From the NCBI GenBank assembly GCA_027435495.1, contig DAHZZC010000556.1:1-8732 (forward strand): a stretch of DNA of 8,732 nt, given 5' to 3'. Below are positions 1 through 6,350 of this stretch, piece by piece (position 1 is the first letter of the stretch; each line of letters begins with the position of its first letter). Below the pieces are notes generated by a model. It was not told the DNA's origin. It saw only the letters and a program-made list of their open reading frames with translations, and made no database searches. Position numbers and translations under genes: made by a program. Origin of the DNA: Planctomycetales bacterium. GTDB taxonomy: Bacteria > Planctomycetota > Planctomycetia > Isosphaerales > Isosphaeraceae.

Positions 1-1605
1 CCGATCGGCCTGGAATCGAACTTCCAGGGCGTGATCGACCTGATCGAACGGCAGGCGGTCTATTTCGACGGTGAGAAAGGCGAGACGGTTCGGACCGAGC
101 CGATCCCTGCTGAGATGACGGAGTCCGCGGAGCGTGCCCGACAGGGAATGCTCGAGGCGCTCTCGATGCTCTCCGACGAGATCATGGGCCTGCTGCTGGA
201 AGAGCAGGAGATCCCGATCGAACTGATCCACAAGACGATCCGCGAAGGAACGATCGCCCAGCAGATCTGCCCGGTGATGATCGGCACGGCGTACCGGAAC
301 AAGGGCGTGCAGTCCCTTCTCGACGCCGTCGGCCGGTATTTGCCGAGCCCGCTTGACCGCGAGGTCTTCGCCCGGGACAACAGCAATGGCGGCGCGGAGG
401 TTCCCCTCGCGCCCGATCCGGACGCCCCACTCGTCGCCATGGCGTTCAAGCTGGTCGAGGAGCCGTTCGGCCAGGTGACCTTCGTCCGGATCTATCAGGG
501 AACGCTCCAGAAGGGAACGTTCTACTACAACACTCGTCAGCGGAAGCGGGCACGGATCAGCCGGATTCTTCGGGTGCACGCCGACCAGAAGGAAGACATC
601 GACTCGGCCTCCGCCGGCGATATTGTGGCCGTGATGGGGATCGAATGCGCCACTGGTGATACCTACTGCTCCGAGGGAAGTGACCTCTCGCTGGAAAGCA
701 TCTACGCGGCCGAGCCGGTCATCGATCTCTCGATCCAGCCGGCCAAGCGGGCGGATTACGACAAGCTTTCCAAGGCCCTGAATCGCTTCATGCGAGAAGA
801 CCCGACCTTCCGGGTCCACGTCGATCATGAGACGAGCGAGACCATCATCTCGGGAATGGGCGAGTTGCACCTGGAAATCTACGTCGAGCGAATTCGACGC
901 GAGTACAAGGTCGAGTGCACCGTCGGGATGCCGAAGGTCAGCTACCGCGAGGCGCCGACGGTCGAGACGCCGTTCAACTACAAGCACAAGAAGCAAACGG
1001 GCGGCTCGGGGCAGTACGCCCATGTCGTCGGCCGGCTGATCCCGATGGACCCCGAATCGCCTGAGCCTTTTGTCTTCGAGAACAAGGTGACCGGCGGTCG
1101 GATCCCGAACGAGTACATTCCCTCGGTCGAGAAGGGCTTCCGCGAGTCGATGCACAAGGGCCCCGTCGCTGGCTACGAGGTGATGGGGGTTCACATGCGG
1201 CTCGAGGACGGGTCGTATCACGACGTCGATTCCTCGACCATGGCCTTCGAGATCTGCGCCCGCGACTGCTTCCGCGAGACGTTCAGGAAGGCCGAGCCCG
1301 TGCTGCTCGAGCCGATCATGAAGGTCGAGGTTGAGATCCCGACCGAGTTCCAGGGCCCGGTCACGGGGACGCTCTCCTCGAAGCGGGGCGTGATCCTCGG
1401 GACCGAGTCGCGGCAGGGCTACACGGTGATCGTCGCCGAGGTCCCGCTCGCCGAGATGTTCGGCTACTCCAACGACCTCCGGAGCTCGACCCAGGGCAAG
1501 GGAGGCTTCAGCATGGAGTTCCTCAAGTACCAGAAGGTTCCCTCGCGGTTCCAGGAGGAGATCGTCAAGCAGGCTCAGACCCTCGCCAAGGCCGGAGCCA
1601 AGTGA
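1..1605 (+). CDS. fusA: Elongation factor G, C-terminal ~534 residues (5' end outside window)
   Basis: EF-G is the cytoplasmic GTPase that drives ribosomal translocation and, with RRF, ribosome recycling. The reading frame is open from base 1 (PIGLESNFQGVIDL), so the GTG at 31 is internal. About 165 N-terminal residues, including the main GTP-binding motifs, lie outside the window; the whole protein would be near 700 residues. Visible parts are the G' subdomain (start to about base 330), the domain II beta-barrel (about 420-710), domain III with GMGELHLE near 856, domain IV with KQTGGSGQYAHV at 991-1026 and HDVDSS near 1219, and domain V ending RSSTQGKGGFSMEFLKY near 1480-1530. From memory, GIECATGDTYC, the PTEFQG stretch and STQGK match the Borrelia-type EF-G (spdEFG1 subgroup) better than E. 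coli FusA. A terminator follows at 1639. The family call is very secure; the subgroup is an inference. Confidence 0.97.
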   Translation, partial: PIGLESNFQGVIDLIERQAVYFDGEKGETVRTEPIPAEMTESAERARQGMLEALSMLSDEIMGLLLEEQEIPIELIHKTIREGTIAQQICPVMIGTAYRNKGVQSLLDAVGRYLPSPLDREVFARDNSNGGAEVPLAPDPDAPLVAMAFKLVEEPFGQVTFVRIYQGTLQKGTFYYNTRQRKRARISRILRVHADQKEDIDSASAGDIVAVMGIECATGDTYCSEGSDLSLESIYAAEPVIDLSIQPAKRADYDKLSKALNRFMREDPTFRVHVDHETSETIISGMGELHLEIYVERIRREYKVECTVGMPKVSYREAPTVETPFNYKHKKQTGGSGQYAHVVGRLIPMDPESPEPFVFENKVTGGRIPNEYIPSVEKGFRESMHKGPVAGYEVMGVHMRLEDGSYHDVDSSTMAFEICARDCFRETFRKAEPVLLEPIMKVEVEIPTEFQGPVTGTLSSKRGVILGTESRQGYTVIVAEVPLAEMFGYSNDLRSSTQGKGGFSMEFLKYQKVPSRFQEEIVKQAQTLAKAGAK

Positions 1606-1638
1606 CGACGGGCCCCCGCCCGCCGAGATCCATCCACG

Positions 1639-1686
1639 GAGGCCCGGCCCTTCTCGACAGGGAAGTGCCGGGCCTCTTTCCCGTTT
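1639..1686 (+). terminator. Intrinsic terminator after fusA
   Basis: A perfect 10-bp inverted repeat (GAGGCCCGGC at 1639-1648, GCCGGGCCTC at 1667-1676) encloses an 18-base loop, in which CTTC (1650-1653) can pair with GAAG (1662-1665). A pyrimidine-rich tail, CTTTCCCGTTT, follows. It starts 33 bases after the fusA stop. It also lies directly upstream of the RlmN-like start, so it may be leaky or act as an attenuator for that gene. Confidence 0.8.
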
Positions 1687-1702
1687 CGGTGAGGATCGTC
1701 CC

Positions 1703-2740
1703 TTGCTCGATCCCCGGGACCTGGCTCCGACCGACTTCGAGGTCCATGCCCGCGCGCTTGGGGCGAATGACCTCGCGATCCGTCGACTGCTCTCGGCGGT
1801 GGTCGGGCAGGGGATTCATGATCGAGGAATCTGGGGTGCCCGCTTTCAGGTCCCTCGCCGGCTCTTCGAGGCCATCCGCAACCCCTTGCCACGGTTGATC
1901 CTGGAGCGTGCGGAGACCTCTCCGATCGACGGGTTCAGCAAGCTCCTCTTTCGGACCGTCGATGGCCTCGCGGTCGAGACGGTCCTGATCCCGCTGCACC
2001 GCCCGGGCGCGGTTAGCGTCTGCCTCTCGTCGCAGGTTGGCTGCGCGATGGGGTGCGCCTTCTGCGCCACGGCTCGGATGCCGAGGCGGCGCAACCTGGA
2101 GACCTGGGAAATCGTCGATCAACTCGTGCAGGCGCGCGAGCGGGTCCGGTTCGAAGGGCGCCGGGTGACGGGCGCTGTCTTCATGGGAATGGGTGAACCA
2201 TTTCTCAATTATGATCGTGTGATGGCGGCGGCGGAATTACTCCGATGCTCTTACGGAGCCGCGATCGGAGCGCCGGCGATCACGATCAGCACCGTCGGGC
2301 TGGTCCCCGAGATCGACCGATTCACCCGAGAGCGCCGGCCGTTCCGGCTCTCGATCAGCCTTGGGGCCGCGACCGACGCGAAGCGCGCCGAGCTGGTCCC
2401 GATCGCCGCGCGGACGCCCGTGGCCGAGGTGATGGCCGCCGCCCGTCGCCACGCCCTCGATCGCCGGACCCGCGTGATGCTCGCCTATGTCTGCATCTCG
2501 GGCCGGAACGTCGGCGAGGACGACGCTCGGGCCCTCGGCGACCTGATCGGCGATACCCCGGTCCGGCTCGACCTGATCGACGTCACCGACCCGACTGGTC
2601 GATTTCGTCCGCCCGGCGACGACGAGCGGAAAACCTTCCGCGACGCCCTGAGCCGGTACGTCGGCCAGCCGGTGGTCCGGCGATACTCGGGCGGGAAGGA
2701 TATCCAGGCGGCCTGCGGGACGCTGGCCGGCCTGGCATGA
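1703..2740 (+). CDS. RlmN/Cfr-family radical SAM protein (RlmN-like paralogue)
   Basis: This 345-residue protein belongs to the RlmN/Cfr radical SAM family. RlmN methylates C2 of A2503 in 23S rRNA and A37 of some tRNAs. The 4Fe-4S motif CxxxCxxC is C114, C118, C121. The cysteine before it (C107 in CLSSQVGC), the methyl-carrying cysteine near the end (C338 in DIQAACGTLAG) and the general-base glutamate (E92 in VET) all align with E. coli C118, C355 and E105. MGMGEP is at 161-166. Two usually conserved SAM-contact sites differ: SLH is SLG (219-221), and the PWNP loop is replaced by DVTDPTGRF (293-301). The target may therefore not be A2503. The TTG start is supported by GAGGAT at 1691-1696 and by an N-terminus that aligns with RlmN. 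No promoter was seen between terminator and start. The family is certain; the exact substrate is not. Confidence 0.9.
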   Translation: MLDPRDLAPTDFEVHARALGANDLAIRRLLSAVVGQGIHDRGIWGARFQVPRRLFEAIRNPLPRLILERAETSPIDGFSKLLFRTVDGLAVETVLIPLHRPGAVSVCLSSQVGCAMGCAFCATARMPRRRNLETWEIVDQLVQARERVRFEGRRVTGAVFMGMGEPFLNYDRVMAAAELLRCSYGAAIGAPAITISTVGLVPEIDRFTRERRPFRLSISLGAATDAKRAELVPIAARTPVAEVMAAARRHALDRRTRVMLAYVCISGRNVGEDDARALGDLIGDTPVRLDLIDVTDPTGRFRPPGDDERKTFRDALSRYVGQPVVRRYSGGKDIQAACGTLAGLA

Positions 2741-2830
2741 TCGATCCGTCCGAGGACAAGGGTGGGGGAGGCTGGACGATTCCTTCCAGGTGGGACTTCC
2801 GCACGGCGGGGGCACGGGCTTCCGGTCGGA

Positions 2831-3220
2831 TCAGACCTGTCGAGAATGGGTCCGTCGCTGGAGTTCCAGCCGAAGGGCGTTGAGGAATTCCAGGATGGGT
2901 CCGCGATAGGGACGGAGCGAGGGCTGATCCTCACACCAACTCTCGGCGTGTGCCAGCGGCTCGTAGACGCGGCGGCCTCGGCGACTGGTCCGTTCAACGA
3001 CCCCTCGGTCGACCAGGAAGAGAAGCACGGCGGCTCGCTGGTGCAGCGGAGATCGCGACCAGAAGTCGGAGCGGCACAGGTCATTCTCGAGGTGCAGCCC
3101 GGCATATCGAGCGGCCTCTTCGAGCAGGGCGTTCCGGTGCTCGTCGTTACGATGAGCGGCGTAGTGAGCCAGCCGCCCGTTCCAATCGCGAGCCAGTTGA
3201 TTGACGAATGAGGCGGACAC
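2831..3220 (-). CDS. Small conserved-looking hypothetical protein, possible winged-helix fold
   Basis: I do not recognise this 129-residue protein. It is soluble and charged, with no signal peptide or membrane segment. The N-terminal half (about 3-45) looks helical and rich in Ala, Arg and His. Residues about 57-90 (from SPLHQRAAVLLF to RRGRRVYEP) have the look of a helix, short turn and basic beta-wing, as in winged-helix DNA-binding domains, followed by a helical C-terminus (about 107-122). This fold is only an inference. Start GTG at 3220 is the furthest upstream plausible start; GAGAGGA lies 11 bases before it, a slightly long spacing. It converges with the RlmN-like gene (90-base gap) and diverges from the transporter gene. 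The overlapping + strand frame has the odd composition of a shadow, which favours the - strand frame as the real gene. Confidence 0.65.
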   Translation of the reverse strand: MSASFVNQLARDWNGRLAHYAAHRNDEHRNALLEEAARYAGLHLENDLCRSDFWSRSPLHQRAAVLLFLVDRGVVERTSRRGRRVYEPLAHAESWCEDQPSLRPYRGPILEFLNALRLELQRRTHSRQV

Positions 3221-3401
3221 GTACGGGGAGTTCCTCTCGGGACGTCGGGGGTCGATGGAACGGGCCTGCTCGCAAGACCTTCGTCGGGCCTTGAGCTGGG
3301 AGGGGCCAGCGAAGGGAGGAGGAAGCCCATTCGCTTCCCCCTGGGCCGGCCTCTGTATCTTTCCTACCAGAATTCCTAGGCCATTCGTGGGGCCACGGCA
3401 A

Positions 3402-3443
3402 GTGGCTCGTCCCGGAATCGACGTTTTCCGCCGGGAGAGCCAC
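3402..3443. repeat. Inverted repeat upstream of transporter promoter
   Basis: GTGGCTCGTCCCGG (3402-3415) and CCGGGAGAGCCAC (3431-3443) are complementary over 13 bp with one bulged G at 3409. The loop is 15 bases. A rival stem, GCCAC (3392-3396) with GTGGC (3402-3406), overlaps the left arm. The repeat ends 57 bases before the -35 box, so it could be an operator or a structured element of unknown role. A T-run (TTTT, 3449-3452) follows 5 bases later, so a weak rightward terminator is also possible. Confidence 0.4.
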
Positions 3444-3500
3444 CCAGGTTTTCCTCGCAGGAATGAGGCCGTTCACCGGTGGGCACGCCGATCAATTCCT

Positions 3501-3529
3501 TTGACAGTCGGTTCCACTTCGACTATGTT
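3501..3529 (+). promoter_or_regulatory. Sigma-70-type promoter for the MMPL transporter
   Basis: TTGACA (3501-3506) is a perfect -35 consensus. A 17-base spacer leads to TATGTT (3524-3529), which matches 4 of 6 -10 consensus bases. Transcription would start near 3536 and give a leader of about 100 bases before the ATG at 3636. In this GC-rich DNA such a match by chance is unlikely, and it lies in the correct direction in an intergenic region. Confidence 0.6.
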
Positions 3530-3540
3530 CGGCTATTGCG

Positions 3541-3616
3541 CCAGGGACGGCGGCGACCGAGGGTAGGGGAGGTGCGCGACGGGTGGTCCGTGGCCCTGGT
3601 CCGGGCCGGTCGCCGC
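3541..3616 (+). promoter_or_regulatory. Possible structured 5' leader of transporter mRNA
   Basis: Two complementary pairs interleave: CCAGGG (3541-3546) with CCCTGG (3594-3599), and GCGGCGACCG (3550-3559) with CGGTCGCCGC (3607-3616). The order A-B-A'-B' means they must form either a pseudoknot or two alternative structures. The right arm ends 19 bases before the start codon. I cannot assign it to a known riboswitch, and high GC makes chance pairing fairly easy. Confidence 0.25.
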
Positions 3617-3635
3617 AGTAGAATGCGATTTTGAT

Positions 3636-6038
3636 ATGTTCTCCTCGATCTCCCGCCTCGTCATCCGACGCCCGGGCGCCGTGGTCCTGTGCGGTTTCGC
3701 CGCCGCCGCGCTGCTGCTCTCCGTCGCGCCGCGGTGGGACGAGGTTACCAAGGACGACGACGTCCGCTTCTTCCCGCCCGGCTATCCCAGCGTCGTCGGG
3801 CAGAATTTGCTGGAACGCGGCTTCCCACGAGACGCGGCCAGTTCGCAGGTCGTACTGGCCTGCGAGCGCCCGGACGGTCCGTTGACCTCCGCCGATTACG
3901 CGGCGATCGACGCGATGATCGCCCGGTTCTCCAGGCTGGTCCAGGAACAGCGCGACCTGGGCGTCAAGCGGATCGACACCTACAAAACGCCCGTCATCGG
4001 TCCCCGGCTCCGGGGCGACGGTGGAGACATCGGCGCCCGGGCGGTGCTGACGATTATTTCGCTCGACGGGACTTATCAGGCCAAGACGACGCGTGTCGCG
4101 GTGGATCGAATCCTCGACTGGGCCGACGAGCAGCGCCCCGAGTTATCGAGCGGGCTCCGACTCGGTGTGACCGGCTCGGCGGTCGTCGGCCACGATATCA
4201 ACACGGCCGCCAATGAGAGTATCGAGAACACCACCTGGATGACGGTCTTTCTCGTCGTCGTCATCCTCCTGATCGTCTACCGATCTCCGCTTCTGGCGAT
4301 GATTCCGCTGGTGACGATCGCGCTCTCGGTGGTCGTTTCGCTCCGATCGGTCGCGATGCTGACGAAGTTCCCGGACATTGGCTTCCAGGTGATCAACATC
4401 ACCAAGGTTTTCGTCGTGGTCGTCCTCTTCGGCGCGGGAACCGACTACTGCCTCTTCCTGATCGCCCGATACACCGAGGAGCTGAAGCGGGGTCGGAGCC
4501 GCGTTGAGGCACTCCGGCATTCGATCGAACAGGTGGGCGGGGCCCTGGTGGCCTCGGCCGGAACCGTGATCGTCGGCCTGGGTATGCTGTTCTTCTCCAA
4601 CTTCGCGAAGATCAAGTACACCGGACCGACGATCGCCGTGAGCCTGGCCGTCGCACTGCTGGCCTCGCTGACGATGGCGCCCTCGATGCTCGCACTGCTT
4701 CAAGGCGCGATCTACTGGCCGTTTCGCGAGGCCCATCGAGAGGGAGGTCCAGCCGACGACGACTCGGATTTCGACGAGGCCCCCGCACCCGGTTTCTGGA
4801 TCTACGCGGCCGATCTGATCGTCCGGCATCCGGGGGCGATTCTCTCGGTCTGCCTGGTCGCCCTGCTTCCGCTGGCGGTGGTCGGCTACCGGGCCCGGCC
4901 GAGCTACAACCAGCTCGCCGATCTCGACCCCGACCGACCGAGTGTCGTCGGCTCGGAGATGATCCGCCGGCATTTCGCCGTTGGAGAGTTGAGTCCGGCG
5001 ACGGCTCTGGTCGACAATCCAAAGCTCGACTTCCGCTCCGAGACCGGCCGTACCGCGATCGCCGAGGTCAGCCGGCGCCTGCTCGGCATCGAGAACGTCG
5101 CCGAGGTCCGGTCGCTCACGCAGCCGGTCGGACGGCCGCTCGGCGGGCCCGATCGCGGGTTTTTCGGCGGCTTCACCGATGATCTCCTCCGCCGGGGGGC
5201 CATCTCGCGTTACGTCGGCGTCAAGCCGGCCGATTCCGCCGACGCTGGCCACATCACCCGGTTCGACATCGTTTTCAAGACCGACCCCTTTTCGCAGATT
5301 AGCCTCGACACTCTGGAGCGGGTCCGCGGTGTCCTCGACGAGGCGACCGCGGAGGGCCAGCCAATCGCAGGTACCCGTGCGATCGGCATGGCGGGCTCGA
5401 CGTCGATGGTCAACGACCTCCGGCGCGTCACGACCGCCGACCTCCGCCGGATGTATGTTCTGATCACGATCGGAATCTATGTGATTCTGGTTGTGCTCCT
5501 GCGACGGCCGGGGATCGGCCTCTACCTGGTGGCGACGGTGGTTCTGGGCTACCTGGCCTCGCTCGGGCTGACGGACCTCGTCTTCTCGGCGCTACACCGG
5601 GGACCAGCACCCTGGGGCGGACTCGACTGGATCGTCGGCTTCTTCCTGTTCGTGATCCTGGTGGCCGTGGGAGAGGACTACAACATCTTCCTGATGGCGA
5701 GGGTGCTGGAAGAGGAGCGGAAGTACGGCGTGACCGAAGGGACGCGCCGGGCGGTGGCGCACACCGGGGGGATTATCAGCTCGTGCGGGCTGATCATGGC
5801 GGGGACGTTCGGCGCCCTGCTGGTCGGCAAGCTGGCCTCGCTCCGCGAGCTGGGCTTCGCGCTGAGCCTGGGCGTCCTGCTCGACACGTTCCTTGTTCGT
5901 CCAATTTTGGTCCCGGCGTTCCTGGTGCTGCTGGATCGGGTGATGCATCGGCCCCCCGGTACGGCGATGGTCCGACAGGCGAACTTCCTCGAAGCGGGCC
6001 ACCACCACGCCGTCGAGCCATCCTCCGAGGGCGTCTGA
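3636..6038 (+). CDS. MMPL/RND-superfamily inner-membrane transporter
   Basis: This complete 800-residue protein has the MMPL layout. There are twelve predicted membrane segments: about 14-31, 201-216, 219-240, 255-277, 301-320, 331-356, 399-417, 607-623, 628-650, 664-688, 711-731 and 738-767. Two large periplasmic domains lie at about 32-199 and 418-605, giving an internal two-fold repeat. The Asp-Tyr pairs that relay protons in MmpL3-like proteins are both present, D270-Y271 (GAGTDY) and D681-Y682 (AVGEDY), so the pump should be proton-driven. Members export lipids, hopanoids, pigments or drugs; nothing nearby reveals the cargo, and no periplasmic adaptor or outer-membrane partner is in the window. 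The ATG at 3636 fits the family N-terminus (cytoplasmic RRPG, then segment 1) but lacks a clear Shine-Dalgarno. It appears to be transcribed alone from the promoter at 3501. The family is secure; the substrate is unknown. Confidence 0.93.
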   Translation: MFSSISRLVIRRPGAVVLCGFAAAALLLSVAPRWDEVTKDDDVRFFPPGYPSVVGQNLLERGFPRDAASSQVVLACERPDGPLTSADYAAIDAMIARFSRLVQEQRDLGVKRIDTYKTPVIGPRLRGDGGDIGARAVLTIISLDGTYQAKTTRVAVDRILDWADEQRPELSSGLRLGVTGSAVVGHDINTAANESIENTTWMTVFLVVVILLIVYRSPLLAMIPLVTIALSVVVSLRSVAMLTKFPDIGFQVINITKVFVVVVLFGAGTDYCLFLIARYTEELKRGRSRVEALRHSIEQVGGALVASAGTVIVGLGMLFFSNFAKIKYTGPTIAVSLAVALLASLTMAPSMLALLQGAIYWPFREAHREGGPADDDSDFDEAPAPGFWIYAADLIVRHPGAILSVCLVALLPLAVVGYRARPSYNQLADLDPDRPSVVGSEMIRRHFAVGELSPATALVDNPKLDFRSETGRTAIAEVSRRLLGIENVAEVRSLTQPVGRPLGGPDRGFFGGFTDDLLRRGAISRYVGVKPADSADAGHITRFDIVFKTDPFSQISLDTLERVRGVLDEATAEGQPIAGTRAIGMAGSTSMVNDLRRVTTADLRRMYVLITIGIYVILVVLLRRPGIGLYLVATVVLGYLASLGLTDLVFSALHRGPAPWGGLDWIVGFFLFVILVAVGEDYNIFLMARVLEEERKYGVTEGTRRAVAHTGGIISSCGLIMAGTFGALLVGKLASLRELGFALSLGVLLDTFLVRPILVPAFLVLLDRVMHRPPGTAMVRQANFLEAGHHHAVEPSSEGV

Positions 6039-6350
6039 CGATCGGGGCCGGGAGCCCAGGTTCCAGAAGCGGCGCAGGTGGTCCCGACAGGCAGGGGGAT
6101 TGCCGCCGGGCCAGGCGAGGACCACGGACCCGGGCCGCGCGGGCGGATTGGATGGCTCCGGCTCCGGAAATGAAGTGGCATCGAGGATCCACACGGAGAT
6201 CGCACCGCAGCGAAGCCAGGCTCGCCCTCGCAGCGCACGGTAGCCAGGGATGAGTGATTCCGCCGATCGACCGCGCACCGGAACATCGACTCACCCCGCC
6301 TGGTATCACGACGTGTTTTTCTTCTCCCGCCTCGGGCCTTCTCATCCGCT
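6039..6350. other. 312-base spacer, nothing recognised
   Basis: The transporter and the sialidase-like gene converge on this stretch. All frames open across it give low-complexity Arg/Pro/Gly-rich translations typical of shadow frames, and none resembles a known protein. No strong hairpin with a U-tract was found for either gene. A T-rich run (GTTTTTCTTCTCCC, from 6314) lacks a usable stem. There is no tRNA-like or repeat structure. Confidence 0.6.

Larger units (their letters stand above)
3221..3635. other. 415-base divergent intergenic region
   Basis: This gap lies between the start of the small - strand gene and the transporter start. It holds an inverted repeat (3402-3443), a rightward sigma-70-type promoter (3501-3529) and a GC-rich leader with possible structure. 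A shorter hairpin, GGAAGC/GCTTCC at 3321-3326 and 3333-3338, is also present. I found no clear leftward promoter for the small gene; the best candidate is poor (TTGCCG, 17 bases, TAGGAA on the - strand around 3400-3370). No RNA gene or coding frame was recognised. Confidence 0.6.

Noticed and set aside
2743..2832. Inverted repeat GATCCGTCCG / CGGTCGGATC between the convergent genes
   Set aside because: Ten-base arms with a mismatch and a 70-base loop are weak in DNA of this GC content, and no U-tract follows.
2485..3330. 281-residue - strand frame over the RlmN-like and small hypothetical genes
   Set aside because: Ser/Pro/Arg-rich shadow; the radical SAM frame and the 129-residue frame explain the region better.
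4143..5252. 369-residue - strand frame inside the transporter gene
   Set aside because: The opposite frame is a convincing twelve-helix MMPL protein with both Asp-Tyr pairs; the - strand translation is a charged, repetitive shadow caused by high GC.
6301..6350. Possible terminator for the converging transporter and sialidase-like genes
   Set aside because: A T-run is present but only a 4-bp CCCG/CGGG or an unformable CACG/CGTG stem accompanies it.
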